Source: Iris pallida
Taxonomy: Eukaryota > Streptophyta > Magnoliopsida > Asparagales > Iridaceae
DNA length: 64,000 nt
Direction of reading: 5' to 3'
Assembly: GCA_029216955.1 (NCBI GenBank)
Contig: JANAVB010003400.1
Span: 14,313,132-14,377,131 of the forward strand
The position numbers and the translations under genes are program-made. The notes beneath the pieces are model-generated. The model had not been told where the DNA came from, searched no databases, and saw only the letters and a program-made list of their open reading frames with translations. Below, one piece after another: positions 33,011 through 45,700 of the stretch. The stretch's first letter is position 1, and each line of letters starts with the position of its first letter.

Positions 33011-33251
33011 AGGGAGAGAAAAAAATTTGTTGAAGCGCGAGATTTTGTCAAAAAATGAACTTAACAAATATTACAAGTTTGCCACCGCTCAAAACTATTA
33101 ATAATGCTTTGTTTTATAAACGTTATAAAAAGCCCAGAATTAGCCCAAACCGTCATAGAAAAAAGGTATTTTTCAACTTAATAACGCTTATGTATCAGCC
33201 GTCATTAAAACTCCTTGTCGAGCGTCATTAATAGGTCTTTTTGTTGTAGTG

Positions 33252-33908
33252 CAACTTCTTATTGAATCACCATCATTCATCCTGCAGTGTTATCTTGGTC
33301 GCAGTCTACCACTTAGTTTTGATTCATACATATATTTTAGGCATCCCAAAGTACATGCATTTCAACCAACGTCTGTGTTAGTGTGATTCGATAAACCACA
33401 GGTGCAACTATCTTTCCCAAATCTGTCTTAGCATCCTTTCAGTTGACTTACTACTTCGTTCGCTTCGCCACAATCGCTATCTTTTAAGCTACAAACACTT
33501 AACATAATGGACAATTTGGATAAGTTACTCATCCAAGCACAATATTTCTAATATTCGAGCCAAGGGTCTAACTTGAAACCAACCAAACTAAGAGTTCACA
33601 ATAATCAATATACAATAATATTCCTTTCCGAATCCAACAACATCTTCCACTGAGGAAATTCTTCTTTTCTAAAAGGTCCAACTCGATATATAGCATTCAA
33701 TGTTACTCCAACTAACCGACTTTATATATTGATCCAACATCTTTCTATGAGCAGTCAATTACATCTTATGGAACAACTCACTTCTAGATACAAACAACTC
33801 AAGACTTATCCCAAAATTGCAGTTCTCGCTTCAGACTGACACATTACCTCATAAGTGTCAAACATCTCTGAGGCTCACATTGCAGCATATACTTCCTTAG
33901 GTCATACT
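33252..33908 (-). mobile_element. Interior of element B, part 2, with decayed integrase/chromodomain sequence
   Basis: Plus strand 33305-33415 (TTTTGATTCATACATATATT ... GTTAGTGTGATTCGATAAAC) aligns in order with 20815-20915 of element A, the integrase end just before the chromodomain. No frame is left. The segment ends at ATACT, where element C is inserted. Confidence 0.6.
33904..33908. repeat. Target-site duplication of element C, left copy (ATACT)
   Basis: Identical to 42292-42296. Confidence 0.85.
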
Positions 33909-36045
33909 TGTCACACCCCGACCCGAGAAATCGCTCGTCCTCACTAGATTTCACCCGAATCATCGTCCTCGAAGGAGCATGATGCCGCACGAGCCTAGAG
34001 TTACGCTCGTACATGGCAAGATAACAGGTTCACATAGTGTTTATCTCAAATTGATAACTTAAGCAGCAAAAGAAAACAGAGTATACAGTAAGAATCTCTT
34101 TTATTAATATTGAATTGAAGGTTACAAAGGCTTGAATAGCCCAACTGAATATGCCAACTGGCTACAACGCTCATGATCTCTCTAGATCACAAAGGATTAC
34201 ATTATTCCATACATTATGCCTCTTTATAGCCAACAAGTAGTCTTCAACTGAACATCTCCATGTTGTAAGTCCGAACGCCAGTACGGTAGCTCCTCTTGAA
34301 ACGCTAAGGACTCTATGCCTCGGCGCGTCTAAGCCAAGCCCCGAGCCGAACATAACCTGAACCTGCAAGCAACTAGTGGGGGATTAGTGCTTTCGTCCTT
34401 GCTGCACTGATCAAGACCCACTCGCACCCAACCAACACCCAACCAACACTAAGTATATTTAGTGAAACATGCAACTTATTTAGTGATCTTTCTATTTAGC
34501 CTTAAGATCAGTTTCATGATGGTATTAAAGCATAGCAACTTATTATAAGTGTGTCCAATACCGTGTTATTGCAGCAGATACAGTTAGACATAATATAAAC
34601 ATAAGCATAGTGATCGTGAATGTTTTTATCTCATTTTGCTTAGCCTGTAATCGTTAGAAATATGCATCAACAACCATATAATTCACGCAACCAACCAACC
34701 ATACTTAGACATATGCATAAGGGTGGCAGGTCCTGCACTTGCATACAACTCTAATCTCAGTCCACCGGCCCTATCTATATGAAGGTCACGGTATTTCACA
34801 CTGTAATAGACTTGGCATCCTTATGTGTAAGCCTATGATCGCTCCAATACGGGTTGCTAGCCCAGTATCTGAAGGATCCCAAACTTACTGATATCATAGC
34901 TTATCACAACACTGGTCGATCACAATCCGTCCTAATGATGTACGCCATAAATACCATACATAATTCCCTCCTAGGCCGAAAGGTCCCGGTGCCCCGGTCG
35001 TAACCGTTCGAGGGAAGCCGCACCCGTGTAGGGGCCATCCGAGTCCATTGACCAGGCAATACGTGCCATAGCAAACAAGTCATATCATTCTAACCAATCT
35101 CACGTTTCATAAACGTAATCCATCATCTATATCTCAAGTTCCATCGGCATTATGCCCTAACACATCTGTATTGATGCACGATGCCCAATGGCTTAACACT
35201 TCTCGTATCATATACCTAACGCGTTCCATTCTCACATAACAGCAGTTCCGTAGCAATTGTGCCACAACTTCATACCTCGATGTACGAAGTATATCTTTCA
35301 ATGTTACGACAAGTTTTGCGGCATTGCACCACAACTTGCCCCATTTTGCTTACTTAGTCATTTCATAGCTTTCGTATGCAAGGCACGCTTAACGCCGTAA
35401 TCAGTATTCTAGGCCTATTGTTCAATATTCTCGAAGTCATGCATGTGATGCACATCTCTATATTATCTTTCAATTTTCTACCATCACCGTCTACCGTAAG
35501 CTATACATTTGATGCACGTCGCTTCAATTATTTAATGTTCTATTCTTAATGTTCGACACACACTAAGGCCTTTAATCGTTTGAGCCACGTCGCTAACTTA
35601 ATGGATACTTACGCATACAAGGATACATTTTATTAGACGTGAAGGAGTAGGGAGAGAAAGTCAAGAACCCGCCCACCTTAAGCCGACACGCCTTGTCGTC
35701 TCGTCGAGCTGGTATGGCCCGATTCTATAACTTTGTTGTGCAGCTCACTCTCCGAACTTAGCCATTCCGTTTAACTATTCGACTAATACGTCCTACCATA
35801 CCCATGCCATAATCCGTTGCAAGGCGATGATTTGGTTTTGCGGACACCTTTGTGAACAAGGCAAAATGTTGACCCTATATGATTCAACATAAAAGTATAG
35901 CCTACACACCAGATCACTCGAAGTCGATACTTTGTTCAAACTGGACTTAGGCTTTGCATCGATTCGCATCGATACTCCATTGGGTCAACGTAACTCTTCG
36001 ATTCAACGACTCTTCGTAATGCACCGTGTGGAGCGGGTCATTACA
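33909..36045 (-). mobile_element. 3' LTR of element C
   Basis: 2137 bp, TGTCACACCCCG to GAGCGGGTCATTACA. It preserves the empty site of the MITE found in the partner LTR (GTGGCAGGTCCTGCACTTGC near 34725). Confidence 0.9.
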
Positions 36046-39000
36046 TAATATACCACTCAAAATAAGGTTCAACCTCGAACCGAAACCAACACTAAATCCA
36101 AGTGTTTCGCTTGATCGTTTCACGATCTCGTGCCACTATCATTTGAATCATACAACTTAGTTTGGATCATACACATATTTTAGGCGTCCCACCAATATAT
36201 GCATTTTAGCCAAGCTAAGTTGTAGGATATCGGGATAAAGCTAACAGGCTCAACTTAAATCCTCAAGCACCAATCATTCCGTACTCGACTTAGTCAAATC
36301 TTAGCGTTTATTCCCCAAAATACTTCTCGTATGCATTATTCCATAACACGTGATCATCTTCCAAACATTTCTGCATATAACTTAACTCAAAACTGTTACT
36401 TCGATCCCATAAGTTTCTCGATGGCCACCTAACACTCGCATTGCATGAAGTCATTGCGCATCCGATCGCAACAATTTTTTGCAATGCCTACTCGTTCAAT
36501 CATTTCTATCTCTCGCATAACTCAAGTCTTTCTTCTAGTCGTTCATAACATTTGGCCTCGACGACATGGACTAAGTCCAACATGTCCAAACTTTCCTTGC
36601 CTACAATCCGTACTCTGCATCATATGCAACTATTTCAATACGATCCACGTTCTTAAACTATCTACGCATTGCATCTAGGGCTACCCCCACTAGGTAACTT
36701 ATCCTGACATCATGCTTAATCTCTTCCAACATAAGAGGTCAACTTGAGTCTACGATGCTCAAAGGCAACAATCTTTCTGACCCAAGGTCTCTTACGATAC
36801 GCCTATATCTGATTCTTGATCGAATAGGAATTCCTTACTCAATTTTCGAATCAATCCCAACCAGTTCATTTCATAACATAGATCGTGCACTCAAACATAC
36901 ACACAGCCTAACCGTTACTCAAACCGATCTACGACACAACTCTTAGGGTATTCTACTATTCGTCACTCTTGTGCATTGTAGAATTCTTGCAATCGCCTTA
37001 CCGCATTCACTATGCTAAGTACGTTCCTCAACATCTATTTGATCATTGACCAGCCGAGTCTATTTACGTACTCATTCGATCAACCATAAATTTCCTTTTC
37101 TGACTATGTCGTTCTAATCGAAGGCTACTCGCTAACTTCCGAAATACGATACTCACTCGCTTAGACTTACCCTCAACATGTACTACATCATCATTCATCC
37201 TCGATAAAATTTATTATGCGACTTCATTTGGGTCGTCCTATGGGACTTCAACATTCATTGGCGGTCAAGTCTTCTAGGGTCATCTGTCCCGAAACTACGC
37301 TCGATAATTGAAGATCATCAACGAGGGACAGTTACTACGAAGCATGCTATATCCTATCGCCAAGCCAAATCATTTTCTGACAATTCCTATGAGACTTTAT
37401 CCAATCCGACATAATTTACCAATCCATAATTTATCTACTCCCGCGCAACCGATGCGTCGTTTCTACTCGAATCACTCATGCATTACCATTAACAATATCG
37501 CTAACTGAGCAATATTTGTACGCCTCAAGTATGAGTCTATCTACTCACGGTCAATATCTGACACACTTTATACTTTTCGCAATAATCCTCAAATTTATCT
37601 TCACATCAAACCGTAAGTCTAAATCCAATTTGCCACACCTTGCAAGTTTGATCATCCCCACTGGATAAAACACCATACCAGCGCTCACGCAAAATAATCA
37701 TCCTAATTCGATGTGACGCATGTGTGAGGCTGGTGTTACGCTCGCACAAGACAAGAACGTCAATATAGTGGTTATCCACGAAGCAATCCAGAACACTTTC
37801 TTTTTCATCCAAGTAATATCCATCCACTCTCAAACTCTTCGAAGCATTCCAACTGTTATCATCCAAACTGCCATCAACTTAACTTGCATCTTATTCATCC
37901 AACTACAATGCTCAATATAATTTTTGTTCATTTGATCAGAGTATCCCCGAGTTATTACATATCATCTTTGATACGCCTCAATACCATTGTCGATATGCAT
38001 AACTTGAACATCTTCCTCTCTTATAAGCTCCAATTTGTTGTAATCACTGTTATCATCCGAACTCGAATACGAATCAAGTCTCGCACATATCAAGATCCAT
38101 TCAGTTGTAACTAACTATCATCATCGAGACACGAATTCCAATTCATATATCTATTCTCACAATCCTAACTCGTACTTCTAAATCGTGCTACCAACTCATC
38201 GCGCTCACTCGAGCTCATTTGCACGATTACTTCGTACCTACTCAACTCGTTCCGAACAGTTTTCATACCGACTTAACTCAATTCTGACTGAGTCAACTAT
38301 TTTTTCAACACAATATTCCCTAGCTATGCTCAGCCTATCGTTCAACTTACGCTTAACGAATCCTCGTCTGACGTATCATACATGGATGCGACTTTGCGCA
38401 TAATCGTTCAACTCAATTCATCGAAGCATACTTGCATCGACTTCTATCAAGTCATTCCCACTCGAGTCTCGGCATTATTCCGTCCGTTGAGGACAAACCA
38501 ATTATAACCAATGCAATCATCTTGACACATTCTATTGCAAATCACCAAACAGCTTAACATAGGTATCACTAAGTGGCATGCATATACCACTCAGAAATTG
38601 AGCCTATCGTTATCGATACAATGCTTTGTTGCACTAAACGCACAAGTGGTATTGCATATACCACTCGAAATCGAGTCATTACTCGACTTTACACTCTGTA
38701 TAGGTCCGACATCAATTTTATGGCAATCTTTTTCGATTTTAGCCCTAGCGTTCGCTTACTCGAGCTGGCACAACAACTGGACCAACATGCTCAGTCGTTC
38801 GTCCAAGTTTGACATACATTCAAATCTAACTGTGCCTTGGCGATCATATTTATCACACACAACATTCGCTAACTCAAGGCTCAACATGACATGCGGCCAA
38901 CATAAACGTTCGCTTACTCAAATTCGACTAGCGACCAACTCGACTCGTTCAAATTGCATCCGCGATCTTCCAATCTCACTCGTTGCAACTCGTACAACGA

Positions 39001-39079
39001 TTTATTTTCGATACTTAAGGTCATTAATCAAGCTCGTTTAACATATCGCTATCCATCCACATAGCCATACAATATGTAT

Positions 39080-39390
39080 CATACCATGTCGACTCGTTAC
39101 ACCGATGCAACGAACGATTCATGACTTGCTACACTCCGTGCAACCAACAATGCATAACCAGTCGCATAGCCACATTACATGCATCGCCTCATATATCGAC
39201 TTATTGCACGTCGTGCAACCAATAATGCGTATCTTTTCGCACTTAGTATGACAAATAATACGTATCTTATGGCACTTCATGCAACTAATATCACCATATT
39301 TGTTGCACTTCGTGCAAACAACGACTCGCAACTTTGTTGCACTTCAAAAAACCAACATTTATAACTCGTTGCACTTCGTGCGACCAACAT
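39080..39390. repeat. Imperfect tandem repeat GTTGCACTTCGTGCAACCAA
   Basis: Variants of TTGCACTTCGTGCAACCAAC recur about eight times at roughly 30-60 bp. Each unit is itself a small palindrome (GTTGCAC...GTGCAAC). The minus strand then reads C-T-K-C-N-K-like peptides that imitate a zinc finger. Confidence 0.7.
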
Positions 39391-39603
39391 TCTTCGATGG
39401 CACTCGAAGACAGTGTGATAGTCACGACATACTTATGGCAGACGTACACACTTAATATAGACTTATTGTATGGAACATCCAATGTAGCATCGAGCAGATC
39501 CATGAGCCATGCGGTTGCAAAAATAACTTACAGTCAATTGATATTCGATATCGAAGCAACTGAGGGACAAAAAGATTTGTTCACGGTCTAGAGGATGGAA
39601 CCA

Positions 39604-39614
39604 CTCTGATACCA
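39604..39614 (-). other. Primer binding site of element C (tRNA-iMet)
   Basis: The minus strand reads TGGTATCAGAG exactly, 3 bp from the LTR edge. Confidence 0.9.
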
Positions 39615-39617
39615 ACT

Positions 39618-42291
39618 TGTCACGTCCCGACCCGAGAAATCGCTCGTCCTCGCTAGATTTCACCCGAATCATCGTCCTCGCTGGGGCGTGATGCCGTACG
39701 AGCCTGGATTTGCACTCATGCAAGGCAAGATAACAGGTTCACATAGTGTTTATCTCAAATTAATAACATAAGCAGCAGAAAAAAATAGAGTATACAATAG
39801 GAATCTTTTTTATTAATATTGAACTGAAGGTTACAAAGGCTTGAATAGCCCAACTGAATATGCCAATTGGCTAAAATGCTCATGATCTCTCTAGCTCACA
39901 AAGGATTACATTGTTCCATACATTATGCCTCTTTATTGCCAACAAGTAGTCTTCGACCGAACATCTCCATGTTGCAAGTCTGAACGCCAATGCGGTAGCT
40001 CCTCTTGAAACGCTAAGGACTCCATTCCTCGGTGCGTCCAAGCCAAGCCCTGTCCCGAGCCGTACATAACCTAAAGCTGCAAGCAACTAGTATGAGATTA
40101 GTGCTTTCGTCCTCGTTGCTCTGATCAAGACCCACTCGTACCCAACCAACACTAAGTATATTTAGTGAAACATGCAACTTATTTGGTGATCTTTCTATTT
40201 AGCCTTAGGGTCAGTTTCATGGCGATATTCAAGCACAACAACTTATTATAAGTGTGTCCAATATCGTGTTCCTGTAGCAGATACAGTTAGACATAATACA
40301 AACATAAATATAGTTATCGTGCATGTTTTCGTCTCATTTTGCTTAGCCTGCAATCGTTAGAAATATGCATCACCAACTATACAATTCACACAACCAACCA
40401 ACCATACTTAGACATATGCAGAAGAGTGGCAGGCCTTGTGTAGGGGTGTATACGGACCGGACGAACACGGATAGTCCATTGTTCGTGTTCGGTCCGTTAA
40501 TGAAAATGAGTTCGGACGGACGAACACGGACAACCACTGTTTGCTAATTCAATCGGACGGTCCGCGGACAAATTAAATATATTACCAAAAGTTATTATTT
40601 TATCAAGATACCTTAATAGTTGGTTCAAAAAATCTAGTTGAAATAAAATACAATAGAAGGTTATAGAATACAACAAACAATAGTAAAAGGATAACAAAAA
40701 TCGAGACGGGACAACAAAAATTTGATGCAAAACCAAAATATTATGACATAATTGATACAAAACCAAAAGAAGTCTCCACTATCGGACTGTTCGCGGACGA
40801 ATTCGGACCGGACATGGATATGACCGTGTCTGGGTCCGATTTTTAATCGGACCAAAAAAATGTCCAAGTTTTGTTCGTTAATCATTCCGACGTTCCGCGA
40901 TCGAACCATTTATCGAGCCGGACACGTACGGACAACGGACTACTTTGTCCATTTTACACCTCGAGCCTTGCGCCTGCACCCAACTCTAATCTCAGTCCGC
41001 CAGTCCTATCTATATGAAGGTCACGGTGTTTCGTACTGTAATGGACTTGGCATCCTTATATGTAAGCCTATGATCACTCCAATACGGGTTGCTAGCCCAG
41101 TATCTGAAGGATCCCAAACTTACTGATATCATAGCTTATCACAACACTGGCCGGTCGCAACCTGTCCTAATGATGTGCACCATAAATACCATACATAATT
41201 CCCTCCTAGGCCGAACGGTCCCGGTGCCCCGGTCGTAACCGTTCGAGGGAAGCCGACCCGTGCACGGGCCATCCGAGTCCATTGACCATGCAATACGCGC
41301 CATAGCAAATAAGTCATATCATTCCAACCAATCTCATGTTCGATAAACGTAATCCCTCATCTCTATCTCAAGTTCTATCGGCATTATGCCCCAACACATC
41401 TGTATTGATGCACGATGCCCAATGGCTTAACACTTCTCATATCATATACCCAACGCGTTTCATTCATAAGTTATTAACATAACAACAGTTTCGTAGAAAT
41501 TGTGCCACAACTGCATACCTCGATGCACGAAGTATATCTTTTAATGTTACGACAAGTTCTGCGGCATTGCACCACAACTTGCCCCCATTTTGCTTACTTA
41601 GTCATTTCGTAGCTTTCGTACGCAAGGCACGCTTAACACCGTAATCAGTATTCTAGGCATATTGTTCAATGTTCTCGGAGTCGTGCACGTGATGCACATC
41701 TCTATATTGTCTTTCAATGTTCTACCATCACCGCCCTACCGTAAGTTGTACATTTGATGCACGTCGCTTCAATTGTTCAATGTTCTATTCTTAATGTTCG
41801 ACACACACTAAGACCATTAATCGTTCGAGCCACGCTCACTAACTTAATGGCAACTTACGCATACAAGGATACATTTTATTAGACGTGAAGGAGTAGGGAG
41901 AGAAAGTCAAGAACCCGTCCACCTTAAGCCGATACGCCTTGTCGTCTCACCGAGCTGGTGCGGCCCGATTCCATAACTTTGTTACGCATCTCACTCTCCT
42001 GACTTAGCTATTCTGTTGAACTATTCGACTGATTCGGCCTACCGTGCCCGTGCCACAATCCGTTGCAAGGCGACGATTTGGTTTTGCGGACACCTTAGTG
42101 AAGAAGGCAAAATGTTGACCCATTATGATTCAGTATAAAAGCATAGCCTGCACATCAAATCACTCGAAGTCGATACTTTGTTCAGACTGGACTTAGGCTT
42201 TGCATCGATTTGCATTGATACTTCATCGGGTCAACGCAACTTTTCGAGTCAACGACTCATCATAATGCACCGTGTGGAGCGGGGTGTTACA
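39618..42291 (-). mobile_element. 5' LTR of element C, with MITE insertion
   Basis: 2674 bp including a 524-bp MITE and its 8-bp duplication. Without them about 2142 bp, matching the 2137-bp partner. TGTCACGTCCCG to GGAGCGGGGTGTTACA. Confidence 0.9.
40441..40964. mobile_element. hAT-like MITE
   Basis: 524 bp with short imperfect terminal inverted repeats (TAGGGGTGTA and, reversed, TCGAGGTGTA). The 8-bp duplication is GCCTTGTG (40433-40440) and GCCTTGCG (40965-40972). The sister LTR at 34725-34750 shows the unoccupied site. Inner palindromes are CGGACCG...CGGTCCG near 40456-40498 and GTCCGCGGAC at 40559. It has no coding capacity. Duplication length and TIR wording fit hAT. Confidence 0.85.
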
Positions 42292-42296
42292 ATACT
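42292..42296. repeat. Target-site duplication of element C, right copy (ATACT)
   Basis: Identical to 33904-33908. Confidence 0.85.
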
Positions 42297-42751
42297 CATC
42301 ACCATCTCTCATTCAACACCAACATCCTATGGGTCGCCAACGGTCACCCTATTATTCGGTCAAGTCTCTAAGGCTAGCTATACCGATAGTTAAACCTAAT
42401 TATGCAGGTGACTCCCCTAGAGTGGACAACTACTAAGGACCAAACTAGACTCTTATTCTTAGGGCCAACAATCAGCCGATAGTTCAGAGGAACTCTACCC
42501 AAACCTATGGGTATGAACTCAAATCTGAACAACTAATCGCCATTGTCGACTATGTCGACAATTGGTCATGCAGCCTATGGTATCTAGGGTCAAGTCTATC
42601 TATGGTCATCCCAAGAAGGTAACTCCTACAGAGGCTCATTGTAGACTTACCCAACAATCGACTAAGATCGATCTAGCAATATTACGGTCTAAATCCCAAT
42701 CTGACATACAATTTTCCATCAATCCAATTTTATTTCTAATTCCTTCGTATT
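42297..42751 (-). mobile_element. Probable interior of element B, part 3
   Basis: Non-coding sequence between element C and the solo LTR. Because C is inserted in B with a perfect duplication, the sequence after C must continue B. No frame or motif is left. Confidence 0.5.
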
Positions 42752-45700
42752 TGTAACGCCCCAGTCCCAAAATACGTAGGACTAGGAACGTATACATGCT
42801 AGCCGTATAGTAAATATACGTAAGCTATAAATGCAGTAAAACCATGACAATTAATCTCATCCACAAAATAAAGATAAAGCTTTTATATATTAAGTAATAA
42901 TTTGTCTTTTGTACATAATGTTGGGCGGAGACAAACCTACTACCAACAAATAGGAGAAGTAATACATGAACAAAGAAATGATTTGGCAAGAGTAGTATGT
43001 ACGATCCAAAAGCAATCATCTTCGAGGGAATAGAGAAGATCACAGCCTTAGCTAGAATACCTGCAGATAGTTAAGAAAGCACACACCTGAAGAAATCACC
43101 AGGTCCTCAGAGGGACGTAATAAGATACAGGAAGAACATGCCACATAACTGAATAAAAACTGCTCAATAAATAGTGAATCAGATCATAAATGGTCCAATA
43201 CTCCACCCTTGAATTAGCGTCACATCCCCCCAACCAAATAAGGACAGGAGATGCCACCCTAATCCACGATGAAGTATCTTTCCAAGTCATGAATCCAATA
43301 TAGTATCCGAACCATAATAAGGTTCAGTACCTTTTCATCGAAGTAGTAAGCCACACCTACAATCAAACAAGGATAAGGTGTGGCAAACTAGTCCGCAACA
43401 AGCTACTGTTCCAAGCCACGATCATATATAAGTACCCAAACCAAAAGTACCTATACCTAACGGATAAGGTAGCCTAATCTTTCTAAGTGAATGCAGTTTA
43501 AGAACAAACCTCAAATGCATGGGCTAAATGGCTAAAATGGGATTGGCATGGTTTCCTCTCTGGGCACCAGGGACCCAGTAATAATGTAAGAGCATAATGC
43601 TTCGCAGAACGTCAGTGGCCGTCAATAACCATGGGTAATCTCACCCGCGTCTCCGACGGAGCCCATGGGTTACAAAGGGTAAAGTGTATATTAGCCCATA
43701 CGCTAAGGAATTGTCCTTCCCACCCCATGCCTACTATGTTGTAACCATAACATGTATAACCTCTATTAATCGCTAAGTCAAACTAATCATGCAAAGTATC
43801 ATTAGCGGTTAATCTTATCGCACGGCTTATACGTACCGGTGGCCATCCAGCTACGCATGTTCGAGTTCTATATACAACTCGCAACTTCGTGGCACAAACG
43901 TGTCAAGGCCTATGAATGCAACACAAACGAGGGTGGTCCCTTAAATCTTGGGTTAATGTGCATAGAAATAAATAGAGTAATAATAAAGACATAATCAAAT
44001 AGTAATTTCATCTAAACATAATTTAAAAGAACAATTTAATATTACAAAAATTTAAATAATAAGAAAATGCATGAAATATATAAGCTAAAGTAAATAGACA
44101 GCAAATGGCAAGGCATCTTGCCTGTTGTGATGTCTTGTGTGATGCAATGATCAAGGTTTCACAGAATATGACTTCGATGTTACAAATACGCAAGACGGTC
44201 TCTAATGATGGCACTGACTGTTCCGTCGAGTCCAGAACGGTCAGATTAGTTAGGCTTGACATAAGGAAGTACATATTTGGTGAGAAGATGAGAATAATGG
44301 GATTAGTTACGGATGGAATGATAATCGAAGGAATTTGTATGAATAATATATATATATACGATTTTGAAAACTATTTATAATCCTTGAAATTATATTTTTA
44401 TTATCCCAAAATATTTAGATACTTACATTCTTTGAAATTCAAAATAGTTTTTAGGCTAAAACCCTAAATTTGTTAAAATACACTTTTTAGGTAGAAATCT
44501 ATATTTTTAGTCAAAGTATTTGGAGAGACTAGAAAACCATTGTATAAAAATATTTTTTGAAAAATATATATCTAGTAATGTGCTTTAGGGCTAAGATTAA
44601 ATTTTTGTCAAAGTACAAATTTTTGGTAAAAACTACCTTTGAAAATAGTTAGAAATCTTTATCATAATTTTGTATAAAAATCCTAAAAATAATTTTATTA
44701 GTAATTATAAAATTTAATAAAAAAAAAATAACCATAATAATATTATTGATAATAATAATAATATACTTAATAACATATAATTTCTTTGTGCAGAAAATCT
44801 TACTTAATGTGTAATAATATAAAAATAGAATATCAATAATAACAAAATAGTTGAATAAGAATAGCTATTCTCTTAAAGCAGAGAAAAGAACAGAGGAAAA
44901 AAAATGTGAGAAGGAGATAAGTGAGGAGAGGGGGAAGAGCTGAGGGAGAAGCGCAGGAGGAGAGAGAGAGAGCGCGAGGGGCGAGAGAAAGGGGCTTACC
45001 AGAAGTGGCGCTAGCGGTAGGCGGCGATGGAGACATACAGGGTTTCTCGATGGAGCGGCCGGACACGAGGGAGGCGGACACGGCATGCTCCTGACGGCGG
45101 CGGTGGAGATCGGGGCCAAGCGCGGGGGACGGAACGACCGGCTGTGGCGGTTCGGAGGTAAGCGCTGGGGGCCGTGTATTTAATTTGTGGGTTTTGGGCG
45201 GCCAGCCACGGTGGCGGTGGTCATTTGTATTGGTGACGGTGGTGGCGATGATTCTTTTGGTGGTGGTGGTGGCGACCAGGTGACCAGGGGCTAGGCTGGG
45301 GAGCTGGATGACGGTTGGGCGATGAGCAGTGAGAAGGAGGAGGTGATGTTGTAGAGGGAGTCGGGGGATCGGGGATTCTGGTGACCAGCGGTGGTGCTGG
45401 TGAACAGCGGCCGAGGTGAGGTATGGTTTTAGCAGTGGCTGGTTGGGAGAAGTGAAGCGATGGTTTGGCGGAGGTCTAGTCGTGGTGGTTGTGGTGATGG
45501 GGCGGTTGTCAGGGATGTGGGGGTGGAAGCAGGGTTTGTGGTGGAGATGACAGCCACGACGGAAGGTCTTGCTGGGTTCGGGTGGTCGGGTTGGCCAGGA
45601 TCGGTGGCAAGTTTTGCTAGTAGCATTAGGGAATACGGGTCGAGTGAGGGGAGCTGCGATGGTGCGGTGGGAGAGTTGGTCGGGATTGGGTTTCGGTGGG

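Larger units (their letters stand above)
29656..33251. mobile_element. CACTA DNA transposon without transposase, carrying host gene fragments
   Basis: 3596 bp. The left end is CACTACAACAAAAAACCTTT and the right end, reversed, is CACTACAACAAAAAGACCTA. The flanking 3-bp duplication is CAA (29653-29655 and 33252-33254), as expected for CACTA elements. Subterminal motifs of the type AAAGCGTCATTAATGACG or GCCGTCATTAAAA occur in both orientations within about 200 bp of each end. No transposase-like ORF is present, so it is non-autonomous. The interior carries an RER1 exon and other exon-like blocks on the minus strand. Confidence 0.9.
36046..39617 (-). other. Interior of element C, non-coding or decayed
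   Basis: It begins (plus strand) AATATACCACTCAAAATAAG and CTCGAACC, the reversed purine-rich tract end. 36130-36240 resembles the chromodomain junction of element A. The rest shows only frames under about 170 codons without domain resemblance, although base composition and CG-rich words differ from the AT-rich flanks. The right end holds a repeat block (39080-39390). Confidence 0.6.
33909..42291 (-). mobile_element. Complete LTR retrotransposon C, coding capacity lost
   Basis: 8383 bp with LTRs 33909-36045 and 39618-42291, an interior of 3572 bp, a tRNA-iMet-type PBS next to the right LTR and a perfect 5-bp duplication ATACT. Minus orientation follows from the PBS position. The interior has no usable frame; 36130-36240 still resembles the integrase/chromodomain junction of element A. 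It is either a heavily decayed chromovirus or a non-autonomous derivative. It lies inside element B. Confidence 0.9.

Noticed and set aside
32598..33101. Plus ORF of 167 codons next to the RER1 fragment
   Set aside because: Arg/Gly-rich product of purine-rich sequence in the captured 5' region of RER1; antisense to the recognised gene piece.
39119..39331. Cys-rich minus ORF that looks like tandem zinc fingers (C-x2-C-x-K)
   Set aside because: Produced by imperfect palindromic DNA repeats (GTTGCAC...GTGCAAC); no conserved spacing of His/Cys and no start context.
39080..39390. CRISPR-like array
   Set aside because: Units are degenerate with irregular spacing, and the context is a eukaryotic retrotransposon.
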